The translations under genes were made by a program, and so were the position numbers. Below are positions 42,974 to 51,457 of a DNA stretch of 64,000 nucleotides, piece after piece (the first letter of the stretch is position 1; each line of letters begins with the position of its first letter). The DNA comes from Paraburkholderia polaris (GTDB taxonomy: Bacteria; Pseudomonadota; Gammaproteobacteria; Burkholderiales; Burkholderiaceae). Under the pieces are notes generated by a model. The model was not told where the DNA came from. It searched no databases and saw nothing but the letters and a program-made list of their open reading frames with translations. Location: NCBI RefSeq assembly GCF_012927345.1, contig NZ_JABBGJ010000045.1:27751-91750 (forward strand). Direction: 5' to 3'.

Positions 42974-43333
42974 CTCAGACTCCTTGATTGGCATGACTGA
43001 GCACTACGCTCGGCAGACACGTTGTATGCGGCGGGCTCGGAGTGAAGATTGGCGCCTCAAGCGCAGCGCGTCGATTACGTGGGAGGTAAGCATCCGGACG
43101 CACTGAGGTGAAGAACTGCGCCTTTTTGCGCGCCGGATTGGCCATCCGGCCGAATCGTCACGGGCTGCGTCAGCCGCTAACCTCATAGGGCAAATGGGGG
43201 GCCGCGCAGCGTTGACGCGCGGCATGTGACGGACTGAACGGGTGCGGCCTCGAGCCGCTTTTTCAATATGGTTTCTACACTTGCAAGATCGTATCCGACA
43301 GGATACACTCATCAACAAATCGGTTCACCGCCT
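42974..43333. promoter_or_regulatory. Gap before the toxin-antitoxin operon, with promoter and operator
   Basis: 360 bp. Most of it is featureless, but the last 55 bp carry a sigma-70-like promoter (TTGCAA at 43281, TACACT at 43304, 17-bp spacer) and an inverted repeat over its -10 element. Confidence 0.6.
43281..43309 (+). promoter_or_regulatory. Promoter of the toxin-antitoxin operon with overlapping operator
   Basis: -35 TTGCAA (43281-43286) and -10 TACACT (43304-43309) with 17 bp between. The inverted repeat GTATCC-gaca-GGATAC at 43291-43306 overlaps the -10, the usual place for an autorepressing antitoxin. This places the transcript start near 43316, downstream of the ATG at 43268, and supports the GTG start at 43334. 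Confidence 0.65.
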
Positions 43334-43639
43334 GTGTACACGGTCAACCGCACCGAGGAATTCGACAGCTGGCTTGCCGGCCTCGCAGACTTAAGAGCGA
43401 GGGCAAAAATCCTGGTGCGGGTCCGGCGTGCGGAGCGAGGTCATTTCGGCGACGTAAAGCTGCTGGAAGACGGTGTATCCGAGATGCGTATCGATTGCGG
43501 TCCCGGCTATCGGGTCTACTTCGCGCGCGAAGAGCGCATGGTGTACCTGCTGCTCTGCGGTGGCGATAAGTCCACGCAGTCGGCCGACATCAAGCATGCC
43601 AAATCAATATGGGCAGCAATCAGAAAGGAACTGTCATGA
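43334..43639 (+). CDS. Type II toxin, RelE/ParE superfamily (HigB-like)
   Basis: 101 residues from a GTG start: MYTVNRTEEFDSWLAGLADLRARAKILVRVRRAERGHFGDVK, the standard opening of the RelE/HigB addiction-module killer proteins. The C-terminal region GYRVYFAREERMVYLLLCGGDKSTQSADIKHAKSIW contains the conserved Arg and Tyr used by these mRNA interferases. The promoter position argues for GTG 43334 over ATG 43268. It precedes its antitoxin, as in higBA-type operons, with a 4-bp overlap. Inferred function: translation-dependent mRNA cleavage under stress. Confidence 0.88.
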   Translation: MYTVNRTEEFDSWLAGLADLRARAKILVRVRRAERGHFGDVKLLEDGVSEMRIDCGPGYRVYFAREERMVYLLLCGGDKSTQSADIKHAKSIWAAIRKELS

Positions 43640-43938
43640 GCAAAGTCAAAACCGCACGGTTCGACGCATCGCACTACCTCGATAGCGAGGAGATGATCGC
43701 TGAATATCTCAACGCAGCCCTCGAAGAAGGCGACGCCGACCTCCTCCTCGCCGCGATCGCCGACATCGCAAAAGCACGCGGCATCGCGAAGGTCGCGGCC
43801 GACGCCGGGCTCGGGCGTGAAAGCCTCTATAAAACACTCGCGCCTGGCTCCAAACCGCGCATGGATACGGTGTTCAAATTGCTGCGCGCGCTGGGCGTCA
43901 AGCTCAACGCCGTACCGGAAGGTGTGGCGCCCGCCTGA
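43636..43938 (+). CDS. Type II antitoxin with helix-turn-helix
   Basis: 100 residues. It starts MSKVKTARFDASHYLDSEEMIAEYLNAALEEGD, then has an HTH (IAKVAADAGLGRESLYKTLAPGSKPRMDTVFKLLRALG), as in addiction-module antidote proteins. The ATG at 43636 overlaps the toxin stop and follows AAAGGAA. It should neutralise the toxin and repress the operon through the inverted repeat at 43291-43306. Confidence 0.9.
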   Translation: MSKVKTARFDASHYLDSEEMIAEYLNAALEEGDADLLLAAIADIAKARGIAKVAADAGLGRESLYKTLAPGSKPRMDTVFKLLRALGVKLNAVPEGVAPA

Positions 43939-44041
43939 TTCGCGCCTGTCGTGTTGGCGGTTGGGGCAACACCCCGAATGCGCTGCGTATTCGCGACTGC
44001 TCCTACGTTTTTTCGGGTATTCCGCGGCATTCCCGGGTATT

Positions 44042-44062
44042 CCATTACCTGTCAGGTAATGG
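44042..44062. promoter_or_regulatory. Perfect 21-bp palindrome, probable operator of the XRE regulator
   Basis: CCATTACCTG-t-CAGGTAATGG: 10-bp arms around one base, 32 bp before the XRE start codon. A perfect palindrome of this length is likely a dimeric repressor site; autoregulation by the adjacent gene is inferred. Confidence 0.7.
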
Positions 44063-44094
44063 ATCGCTAACGCGCTTTGGCTATCATCGGCAGC

Positions 44095-44973
44095 ATGAAC
44101 ACACTCTCTCTTGCACAAACCATCCCGTCGGCCGGGCCCACGGCGAGCCGCACGATCGGCGATCTGCTGCGCGAATGGCGGCAGCGGCGAAGAATGAGCC
44201 AGTTGCTACTCGCCGCTGAAGCCGATATTTCAACGCGGCATCTGAGCTTCGTCGAATCAGGCCGTGCGGTGCCCAGCCGGGAAATGGTCATGCACCTCGC
44301 CGAGAGGCTCGACGTGCCACTGCGTGCGCGCAATGCGTTGCTGATCGCTGCAGGTTATGCGCCGCTGTTCCGCGAACGTCCTTTGACGGACCCGCAACTG
44401 GCCGCTGCGCGCGAGGCGGTCGAGTTGGTGCTTAAAGGCCACGAGCCGTATCCGGCACTCGCGATCGACCGTCACTGGACCATCGTTGCCGCGAACAATG
44501 CACTCGCGCCGCTGCTTGCAGGCGCAAGCCCGGAACTGCTGAAACCGCCAGTCAATGCGATGCGATTGAGCTTGCATCCGGAAGGCATCGCAGCGTCGAT
44601 CGTCAATTGGCATGCCTGGCGGGCGCACGCGCTGTCCCGACTCCAGCGACAAATCGACGTGAGTGGCGACGACACGTTGAGCGCACTGCGCGACGAGCTA
44701 GCCGCGTATCCTGCTCCGCCCGGCGCGGAAGTGACCGACCACGACGACAACGCGAGTCATCAGGTCGCCGTGCCGCTGAGATTGCGCACGCCGATCGGCG
44801 AGCTGTCGTTCTTCAGCACTACCACGGTATTTGGCACACCGGTCGATGTGACACTGTCGGAACTTGCCATTGAAGCGTTCTTTCCCGCCGATCAGCAAAC
44901 TGCGGCGGCATTGCGCGAGTTTGCCGAAAGCCAACGCGCCGAGGGGCAAAAGGCTGAAGCCGCGAAGCCGTAG
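44095..44973 (+). CDS. XRE-family regulator with MmyB-like ligand-binding domain
   Basis: 292 residues. An N-terminal XRE HTH (IGDLLREWRQRRRMSQLLLAAEADISTRHLSFVESGRAVPSREMVMHLAERL) is joined to the MmyB-like domain (YPALAIDRHWTIVAANNALAPLLAG). These regulators often sit next to short-chain dehydrogenases or other detoxification genes; here the next gene is a GNAT enzyme. The start at 44095 was preferred over a TTG six codons earlier. A perfect palindrome lies just upstream. The C-terminus ends in a Lys/Ala/Glu-rich tail. Confidence 0.9.
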   Translation: MNTLSLAQTIPSAGPTASRTIGDLLREWRQRRRMSQLLLAAEADISTRHLSFVESGRAVPSREMVMHLAERLDVPLRARNALLIAAGYAPLFRERPLTDPQLAAAREAVELVLKGHEPYPALAIDRHWTIVAANNALAPLLAGASPELLKPPVNAMRLSLHPEGIAASIVNWHAWRAHALSRLQRQIDVSGDDTLSALRDELAAYPAPPGAEVTDHDDNASHQVAVPLRLRTPIGELSFFSTTTVFGTPVDVTLSELAIEAFFPADQQTAAALREFAESQRAEGQKAEAAKP

Positions 44974-44980
44974 CAGGACC

Positions 44981-45100
44981 GCTGAACTGCTGGGCTGCTG
45001 AATTGCTGGACCGCTGAATTGCTGGACCGCTGAATTGCTGGACCGCTGAACTGCTGAACTGCTGGACTGCTGGACTGCTGGACTGCTGGACTGCTGAAAT
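44981..45100 (+). repeat. 8-bp tandem array after the XRE gene
   Basis: Fifteen 8-bp units: GCTGAACT, GCTGGGCT, three copies of the pair GCTGAATT-GCTGGACC, two GCTGAACT, four GCTGGACT and GCTGAAAT. It starts 7 bp after the stop codon. The position and unit length are like the array at 40025-40168. Confidence 0.95.
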
Positions 45101-45167
45101 CTGAGCATCATCGAACACTGCGTTGTTACCGCTTGCAGCGCCATTCAAACCCCATGGAGAGACGCAC

Positions 45168-45698
45168 TTGATCAACAACGCCCTACTGATCCGCCAACTT
45201 GGGCCGGCCGACCGCGACGCCTACTTCCAGCTTCGCCTGCGCGGACTGAAGGCACATCCGGAGTCGTTCGGTCAAAGCTACGAGGAAGCGCTGGCCAAGG
45301 GCGCCGCGCAGCATGACGCGATGTTGCAGGGCGCACGCGCAGCCGAAGGTGACTTTTTGCTCGGTGCCTACGCATCGGCCAATGCGCCGTTGATAGGCGT
45401 GGTCGGACTGTTGCGCAGCCAGAGCGACAAAGAACGGCACAAGGCCTCCGTCGTCGGCATGTATGTCGCGCCGGAAGCTGCAGGCCGCGGGGTCGGGCGC
45501 GCGTTGCTTAATGAGTTGCTGGCGCGAGCGGCGCAAATAGAAGGCCTACGGCAGATCCAGTTGATGGTGGGTAGCCGGAACGAGGCGGCGCGCAGACTCT
45601 ATGAGTCGCTTGGCTTTCGCCAATATGGCTGCGAGATCGGCGCATTGAACGTCAACGGGGTGTTTCACGATGCCGATCTGATGGCGCGCTTCATGTAA
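45168..45698 (+). CDS. GNAT-family N-acetyltransferase
   Basis: 176 residues. The acetyl-CoA-binding motif VVGMYVAPEAAGRGVGRALLNELLARA (Q/RxxGxG/A form RGVGRA) is near residue 105 and the C-terminal NEAARRLYESLGFRQYG is typical. The start is taken as TTG 45168 because GGAGAG lies 6 bp upstream and family proteins begin near MINNALLIRQLGPADRDAYFQLRL; an ATG at 45154 is out of frame. The substrate is unknown. Confidence 0.87.
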   Translation: MINNALLIRQLGPADRDAYFQLRLRGLKAHPESFGQSYEEALAKGAAQHDAMLQGARAAEGDFLLGAYASANAPLIGVVGLLRSQSDKERHKASVVGMYVAPEAAGRGVGRALLNELLARAAQIEGLRQIQLMVGSRNEAARRLYESLGFRQYGCEIGALNVNGVFHDADLMARFM

Positions 45699-46007
45699 CA
45701 GCTTCGGGTACCAATCCTGCCGCAGGTCGTCCGGCACGCGGCACCGCGACAAGCGGCAGCAGCGGCGGCGGCCGCAATCAACGCTCGTGCTCGTGCTTGC
45801 AGCGAAACATATCCGATCGCCCGAGAAACCGTCGCGCTGCAGCCAGCGCCAACACCGCAGCACAAGCGCCACACCACGCCCAGCCGCCCTGCTCCAGCGC
45901 GCGATCCGTGTTATCTTTTTTAACTACCTTTCCGCTGCACCAACCCCGACACAGCTTATCCGCCGCCGTCGGGCTCCCTTCGATTTGCCGCTCGTCAGTC
46001 AAACACC
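45699..46007. other. Intergenic region before the sulfur-transporter gene
   Basis: 309 bp. A minus-strand frame (45778-46044) encodes one hydrophobic segment but overlaps the next gene and lacks a supported start. An A/T-rich stretch (GTTATCTTTTTTAACTAC) near 45910 may be part of a promoter. Nothing else is seen. Confidence 0.45.
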
Positions 46008-47231
46008 ATGTCCGATCTCTCCACTTCGCTTCCGCGCGTGCCACGCCGTTTCGACATCAACCCAAAACCGCTCGGCGCCGCGCTCGTTCTAATCGCGCTG
46101 GGCGCCGTCTATCTGGCGCAGACCGTGAGCGGCCGTCAGGCAGCGCTCTACATCGTCGGCGCACTGCTGGGCATGTCGCTCTATCACGCGGCGTTCGGCT
46201 TTACCTCCGCATGGCGGGTCTTTATCGCCGACGGCCGCGGCGCCGGTCTGCGCGCACAAATGCTGATGCTGGCGCTCGGCGTGTTGTTGTTCTTTCCGGC
46301 GCTCGCCGCAGGCACGCTGTTCGGTCGGCCGGTGGTCGGCCTGGTCGCGCCGGCAGGCACCTCCGTGCTGGTCGGGGCCTTCATGTTCGGCGTCGGCATG
46401 CAGCTGGGTGGCGGCTGCGCGTCCGGCACGCTGTACACCGTAGGCGGCGGCAGCACGCGCATGATCGTCACGCTGGTGGCGTTTGTCATCGGTTCGGTTG
46501 TTGCGACCGCGCACATGCCCTTCTGGACCGCGCTGCCGTCTCTCAAACCGCTTTCGATGGTGACCACGCTCGGTGCGGGCTGGGCGATCGTGCTGAATCT
46601 GGTCATTTTCGCTGCGATCGCAGCGCTCACCGTAGTGGTCGAGCGGCGGCGCCATGGCCGGCTGGTCGATGAGCCGCAGCGCGAGCCGCACGCGTCGCCA
46701 TGGCTGCACGGCCCGTGGCCATTGTTCGTCGGCGCAATCGCTCTGGTGTTGCTCAACTTCGCGACGCTGGCCTTGTCCGGCCGTCCATGGGGTGTGACGT
46801 CGGCGTTCGCGCTATGGGGCGCCAAGATATTTGCCGCACTGGGTATCGATGTGGCCAATTGGCCGTATTGGGCCACTCATGCCAACGCTGGCGCGCTGGC
46901 CGCCCCTGTTACACATGACGTCACCACGGTGATGGATATCGGCATCATCCTCGGCGCCATGACTGCCGCCGCGCTCGCCGGCCGTTACGCACCGGTCTGG
47001 AAGGTGCCGGCCCGCTCGCTGATCGCCGCGGTGGTCGGCGGCCTGATGCTCGGCTACGGAGCCCGTCTGGCCTACGGTTGTAACATCGGTGCCTATTTCA
47101 GTGGCATTGTGTCAGGCAGCTTGCACGGCTGGCTGTGGCTGGTCGCCGCCTTCGCCGGCAACGTACTCGGCACCCGCCTGCGCCCGGCGTTCGGCCTCGA
47201 AGTCGAACGGATCCGCGCAAACGGTTGCTAG
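46008..47231 (+). CDS. YeeE/YedE-family sulfur (thiosulfate) transporter, TsuA-like
   Basis: 407 residues, about 9-11 transmembrane segments. It contains two conserved Cys motifs of the family: GGGCASGTLYTVGGG near residue 143 and YGCNIGAYFSGIVSGSLHGW near residue 365. TsuA passes thiosulfate through relay cysteines by transient interactions. No sulfurtransferase (TusA/TsuB) gene follows, so it is a single-gene unit. An interrupted 26-bp palindrome at 47234-47259 is a possible terminator. Confidence 0.85.
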   Translation: MSDLSTSLPRVPRRFDINPKPLGAALVLIALGAVYLAQTVSGRQAALYIVGALLGMSLYHAAFGFTSAWRVFIADGRGAGLRAQMLMLALGVLLFFPALAAGTLFGRPVVGLVAPAGTSVLVGAFMFGVGMQLGGGCASGTLYTVGGGSTRMIVTLVAFVIGSVVATAHMPFWTALPSLKPLSMVTTLGAGWAIVLNLVIFAAIAALTVVVERRRHGRLVDEPQREPHASPWLHGPWPLFVGAIALVLLNFATLALSGRPWGVTSAFALWGAKIFAALGIDVANWPYWATHANAGALAAPVTHDVTTVMDIGIILGAMTAAALAGRYAPVWKVPARSLIAAVVGGLMLGYGARLAYGCNIGAYFSGIVSGSLHGWLWLVAAFAGNVLGTRLRPAFGLEVERIRANGC

Positions 47232-47233
47232 AA

Positions 47234-47259
47234 GTTACAAATGAGGCCTCGTTTGTAAC
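47234..47259. terminator. Long inverted repeat after the sulfur-transporter gene
   Basis: GTTACAAA-t-GAGGCCTC-g-TTTGTAAC, 26 bp with one mismatched pair, 2 bp after the stop codon. It may act as a terminator or an operator; no T tract follows. Confidence 0.5.
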
Positions 47260-47753
47260 CGGGGCCACACGAACCTGTTACATCTCTGATTTGTCCCCAT
47301 AGCAGCGCCAATGACCGGTATTTATTACTTTTAATTGGGCTCGCTTTCTATTTCCTTTCTAATTCAGGTCCTGAATTTCCGACTCTCGACCGGACACACG
47401 CTATTGCTCAGACAAATGACTCTGGAGCCCACCACACAAGGGTTTTCATGGATCATAAAAAGTTCTCAGGCCGCAAAAAACCTGCAAAGCATCATCTATT
47501 GCGAGACCGTGAAAGAGTTACCGAAATTTGATGCATCTTTTTGAGATATTTTTTCGAGAGGGGATTGATTTCTTGTTTTGCTCTTCATACAATTCGTCCC
47601 AAGCTGTTACTAAATGTAACGCGATGTATCAAAAAGTCGCCGCCTGTATCAGGTGGTGACATGTAGCCGGAGGTTATCGTTTCCGGTGAGGCACAAAAGA
47701 CATAACGGCAAAAAATGCCGACATAGTAATTCGGGGCTTCGGAAACACAGAAA
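47260..47753. promoter_or_regulatory. A/T-rich flhDC upstream region and structured leader
   Basis: 494 bp that are much richer in A and T than the surroundings. No credible gene (a 69-residue frame at 47335 lacks support). The last 150 bp can form hairpins: GTTAC-N5-GTAAC at 47606-47620; an 11-bp stem with two G-U pairs at 47636-47660; and CGGCA-a5-TGCCG at 47706-47720. As in other bacteria, flhDC is expected to have a long, regulated 5' leader; this stretch fits that. Confidence 0.6.
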
Positions 47754-48074
47754 ATGGACCGTAGCAGCGAGACGCTGGATTCAATCCGCGAGATCAACTT
47801 GTCTTACATCATGCTCGCGCAACGTATGTTGCGTGAGGACAAACCGGTCGGCATGTTCCGGCTGGGACTGTCGTCGGAACTGGCTGATTTGCTTGCCGGG
47901 CTGTCGCTCGCGCAGATCGTCAAGCTGGCCGCTTCCGATCAGCTTTTATGCTTCTTCCGCTTCAACGACCACTCGATGTTGTCGGCGTTGACGCAAACGA
48001 CGAAGCACGCAGCAGTTGCACCGACTCACGCGGCGATCCTGCTTGCAGGCCAGCCTGCTGAGCAGTTTGCTTAA
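47754..48074 (+). CDS. flhD: Flagellar transcriptional activator FlhD
   Basis: 106 residues, typical of betaproteobacterial FlhD. The core NLSYIMLAQRMLREDKPVGMFRLGLSSELADLLAGLSLAQIVKLAASDQLLCFFRF is well conserved, including the dimer-forming Cys near residue 65. With FlhC it forms the FlhD4C2 activator of class II flagellar genes. FlhC follows after 14 bp. Expression is likely controlled through the long upstream region. Confidence 0.95.
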   Translation: MDRSSETLDSIREINLSYIMLAQRMLREDKPVGMFRLGLSSELADLLAGLSLAQIVKLAASDQLLCFFRFNDHSMLSALTQTTKHAAVAPTHAAILLAGQPAEQFA

Positions 48075-48088
48075 TCGAGGTGACCGCG

Positions 48089-48658
48089 ATGCTCAAGCGT
48101 AGCCTGACGGAAGACGCACAAGAAGTATTCCGTGCCATCGCGCTGATTGAACTCGGCGCGCGCATGCAGGTGCTCGAAAGCGAGTTGACGCTTTCGCGCG
48201 ACCGCATGATCCGCCTGTACCGCGAGGTCAAGGGCGTATCGCCGCCCAAGGGCATGCTGCCGTTCTCGGCGGACTGGTACATGACGTGGCTGGCGAACAT
48301 CCACGCGTCGTTGTTCTACAACACGTACCTGTTCCTGAAGAACGAAGCGCGTTGCTCGCACCTGGATGCGCTGACCAAAGGGTATCGGCTGTATCTGGAA
48401 CATTGCCAGCACAGCGAAACCGAACCGGTGCTGGATCTGACGCGTGCATGGACGCTGGTGCGTTTCTTCGACGCCGATATCCTGCAGTTGACCAAATGCT
48501 GCCGTTGCACCGGCAAGTTCGTCGCGCACAAGCACGACCTGCAACACAACGTGGTGTGTGGCGCCTGCCAGCCGCCGTCGCGCGCCGGCAAGACCAAGAA
48601 GGCCGCCGCCGCTCGCCAGGAAGCGCTCGAAGCAGCGCAGATTGCGCAAGCCGCCTGA
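48089..48658 (+). CDS. flhC: Flagellar transcriptional activator FlhC
   Basis: 189 residues from the ATG at 48089, preceded by GAGGTGA; a GTG three codons earlier is less likely. The zinc-binding Cys set is present (TKCCRCTGKF...VVCGAC), as is the LIELGARMQVLESELTLSRDRMIRLYREVKGVSPPKGMLPFS region. An Ala/Lys-rich tail extends the C-terminus as in Burkholderia. Downstream of flhD in the same transcript. Confidence 0.95.
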   Translation: MLKRSLTEDAQEVFRAIALIELGARMQVLESELTLSRDRMIRLYREVKGVSPPKGMLPFSADWYMTWLANIHASLFYNTYLFLKNEARCSHLDALTKGYRLYLEHCQHSETEPVLDLTRAWTLVRFFDADILQLTKCCRCTGKFVAHKHDLQHNVVCGACQPPSRAGKTKKAAAARQEALEAAQIAQAA

Positions 48659-48714
48659 GTTGAGTTGAATCGATGAGGGCCGGTCCAGCCTGATTCGAAC
48701 CGAAGCACCCAGAG

Positions 48715-48742
48715 AAAAGGTCCGCCATCACGCGGACCTTTT
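48715..48742 (+). terminator. Terminator of flhDC
   Basis: Perfect 11-bp stem AAAAGGTCCGC/GCGGACCTTTT, 6-base loop, then TTTATATG. Confidence 0.92.
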
Positions 48743-48874
48743 TTATATGCTGTTCGCCGCCGACAACACCGCGGTCAGAATCGCGCCCGGATCTTCGACA
48801 AGACTGAGATCGTTTTTCAACCTGACACCAGGCGATGGGCGTCTCTCCCCCTACGCCCAACCCCCTACGCCCAA

Positions 48875-50203
48875 TCAGTCCACCAGCCCCACCGTCTGCA
48901 CCACCAGCCACAGGTTCGCCGCGCTGATCACCACGAACAGCGACCAGGCGAGAAGCCGCGTCGGCAGCCTGTTGGCGAATTCGCCCATCAGCGAACGATC
49001 GTTGGTCATGCGGATCAGCGGATAAAGCGCGAACGGCAGTTGCAGGCTCAACACGACCTGGCTTGCGACCAGCAGCTTGCCGACTGCGCCGTTGCCCATC
49101 ATCTGCACGCCGATCAGCGCCGGAATCAAGGCGAGAGCCCGTGTGATGAAGCGTCGCTGCCAGCATGGAATCTTCAGCTTCAGGAAGCCTTCCATGATGA
49201 CCTGCCCCGCCACCGTGCCGGTGAAGGTCGAACTTTGCCCCGACGCCAGCAGCGTGATCGCGAACAGCACCGCCGCGAAACCGGTGCCGACGATCGGCGC
49301 CAGCAGCTTGTACGCGTCCTCGATTTCGGTAACCTGATTGTGGCCGGTCGCATGGAACGCAGCGGCCGCGAGAATCAGGATCGCCATGTTGATCAGCAGC
49401 GCGATCACCAGCGACACGATCGTATCGATGCGCGACATGCCGATCGCCGACTTGATGCTGGCCGGATCGCGCTTGACCGCGCGGGTCTGCACGATCGACG
49501 AATGCAGATAAAGGTTATGCGGCATCACGGTCGCACCGAGAATGCCGATCGCCAGATACATGGGCTCGCGGCTGCTGAGTGCCTGCCACGAAGGAATCAG
49601 TCCTTGCGCGACTGACGGCCAATGCGGCTTCACCAGCGCCAACTCGATGATGTAGCCAACGCCGATAGTCGCAATCAAGCCGAGCATGATCGCTTCGAGA
49701 TCGCGGAAATTTTTGCCTTTCAGGCCGAGCACGATCAGTGTGTCGAATGCGGTCAGCAACACGCCCGTGGTCAGCGAGCATTTGAAGAGTAGATGGAAGG
49801 CCAGCGCACCGCCGAGCACTTCGGCCAGATCGCAGGCCACAATCGACAGCTCGGCGAGCAGCCACTGAAAGCGCGCGACACCCGGCGAATAACGCAGTCT
49901 CGACAATTCCGCGAGGTCCCGCCCGGTAGCGATGCCGAGCCGCATGCTCAAACATTGCAGCGCCATCGCCGCAAGACTCGACAGCATGACAACGAACAGC
50001 AGGCTGTAGCCGTAACGCGAACCCGCTTCGATATCGGTGGCCCAGTTGCCGGGGTCCATGTAGCCGATCGAAATCAGCAGGCCGGGCCCGGCGAATTGCA
50101 GGATTTTTTTCCAGAACGGCGCGCCTTGCGTGACGGCGACTGTGCCTTGCACCTCGGATGGGCAAAACGGCGCCGTTGCGGTGGTCGGTAATTTGAACTG
50201 CAA
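48875..50203 (-). CDS. mntH: Nramp-family Mn2+/H+ transporter MntH
   Basis: 442 residues, 11 or so transmembrane segments. The metal-binding DPGN motif (GYMDPGNWATDIEAGS, near residue 50) and the MPH motif (ATVMPHNLYLHSSIV, near residue 225) are intact. The apparent start is TTG at 50203 (AGAGA lies upstream); this gives the family-like FKLPTTATAPFCPSE opening. It imports Mn2+ and perhaps other divalent cations across the inner membrane. It lies 60 bp after the DszC/SfnB-like gene on the same strand. Confidence 0.93.
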   Translation of the reverse strand: MQFKLPTTATAPFCPSEVQGTVAVTQGAPFWKKILQFAGPGLLISIGYMDPGNWATDIEAGSRYGYSLLFVVMLSSLAAMALQCLSMRLGIATGRDLAELSRLRYSPGVARFQWLLAELSIVACDLAEVLGGALAFHLLFKCSLTTGVLLTAFDTLIVLGLKGKNFRDLEAIMLGLIATIGVGYIIELALVKPHWPSVAQGLIPSWQALSSREPMYLAIGILGATVMPHNLYLHSSIVQTRAVKRDPASIKSAIGMSRIDTIVSLVIALLINMAILILAAAAFHATGHNQVTEIEDAYKLLAPIVGTGFAAVLFAITLLASGQSSTFTGTVAGQVIMEGFLKLKIPCWQRRFITRALALIPALIGVQMMGNGAVGKLLVASQVVLSLQLPFALYPLIRMTNDRSLMGEFANRLPTRLLAWSLFVVISAANLWLVVQTVGLVD

Positions 50204-50263
50204 TCCGGTGGTCTCTTGAAGGGGATAAACCGCGACGCCTCATGCAGGCCGCCGCGAACCGCC

Positions 50264-51457
50264 TCAAGTGTACAAAGAAACCTCCGGCAACGTCCCGCTC
50301 AGCGCATAACGGCCGACGTCGCGCACGCGATAGTCGAGCGGATCGTGCAGCGTATGCACGCGAGCGTTACGCCAGAAACGGTCGAGCGCTAGCGGCGCGT
50401 GCGTGGCGCGCGCGCCGCAGGCGTCGAACAGTTTTTCGCTGACGTCGAGCGCGGCGCGGTGCGCGACGATTTTCGCCTCCGAGGTGGCGAGCGCCACGTA
50501 CGCACGGGTTTCGGCGTCCAAAGCGGGGCCCTGTTGCCACGCATCGTCAAGCGCATTGGCGGCTCGCACTGCCAGCGCTTCCGCGCTCACCGCCTGTAGA
50601 CGCATCTCGCCGAAGCGCTGGATCAGGTAGGGATCGTCGGTGGCTTTATCGACGCCGGAAGAGATCCACGGCTTGCCGTACTGTGTGACGTACGCGCGCG
50701 CTTCTTCGAGCGCGCCCTGCGCGATGCCGACGAACAGATTGATCAGCACCTGCTGCGAGATCAGCGTGCGCAGACTCGCGTATGACGTGTCGGCCCGCTC
50801 CAGCACCTCATGCGGCTCAACCTTGACCTGCACGAAGGAGACGCTGCCGCTATCGGTTTGCCGCTGACCGATCGGATTCCAGTCTTCGTGAACGGTAATG
50901 CCCTCGCGCGTGGTCGGCACCACGGCGAACACTGCGTTGCCCGTGGCCGGATCGAGCGCGGAAACCGTCATCATGTGCGAGCCGCGCGTGCCCGAGCAAA
51001 ATCCTTTCTGCCCATCGAGACGATAGCCGCCGTCGCTGGTTGCGCTTGCAACGAGTCGCGTGTCGAGCGGATTGACCGCATTGCCCCACCACCAGCGCCC
51101 TTCCACCGTGCCGCTCAGATAGCGGGCACGTTGTTCCGCGTTGCCCCATACATTGACGCTGACCACCTGCAGACACGTGAAGCCCAGCAGATGGGCAAGC
51201 GCACTGTCGACTCGCGCGATCTGGCGAATCGTCTCGTAGATCTCAGGCCAGTGCGCGCCGGGACCGCCGAATTCACGCGGCACCGCAAGCGTAAGCAGAC
51301 CCGCATCGGCGATCCATTGTTTTTCCTGCGCGGCGTGGCCGCCGTCGCGATCGCGCTGAGCCGCGCTGGCGCGCAACGCGTCGAGCAAGCCGGCGAGATC
51401 GCGCACCACGGGCGCAGCGTCGGTTGGCAGCGCCTCGGGATGACGAGGTTCGTTCAT
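50264..51457 (-). CDS. Acyl-CoA dehydrogenase-fold flavoprotein (DszC/SfnB-like, probable sulfur acquisition)
   Basis: 397 residues. The N-terminus MNEPRHPEALPT, then LLTLAVPREFGGPGAHWPEIYETIRQIARVDSALAHLLGF, matches the class D flavin monooxygenases and SfnB proteins that handle organic sulfur compounds, not the CoA-specific dehydrogenases: the usual catalytic Glu region is replaced. It needs reduced flavin from a partner reductase. It lies downstream of MetQNI-type ABC genes, which supports a sulfur-source role; the exact substrate is unknown. Confidence 0.82.
   Translation of the reverse strand: MNEPRHPEALPTDAAPVVRDLAGLLDALRASAAQRDRDGGHAAQEKQWIADAGLLTLAVPREFGGPGAHWPEIYETIRQIARVDSALAHLLGFTCLQVVSVNVWGNAEQRARYLSGTVEGRWWWGNAVNPLDTRLVASATSDGGYRLDGQKGFCSGTRGSHMMTVSALDPATGNAVFAVVPTTREGITVHEDWNPIGQRQTDSGSVSFVQVKVEPHEVLERADTSYASLRTLISQQVLINLFVGIAQGALEEARAYVTQYGKPWISSGVDKATDDPYLIQRFGEMRLQAVSAEALAVRAANALDDAWQQGPALDAETRAYVALATSEAKIVAHRAALDVSEKLFDACGARATHAPLALDRFWRNARVHTLHDPLDYRVRDVGRYALSGTLPEVSLYT

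Noticed and set aside
45778..46044. Minus-strand 88-codon frame with one hydrophobic segment (GGWAWCGACAAVLALAAARRF)
   Set aside because: It overlaps the 5' end of the sulfur-transporter gene and has no supported start. A shorter real gene cannot be fully excluded.
47335..47544. 69-codon frame in the A/T-rich region before flhD
   Set aside because: TTG start without ribosome-binding site and no family features; more likely regulatory DNA.
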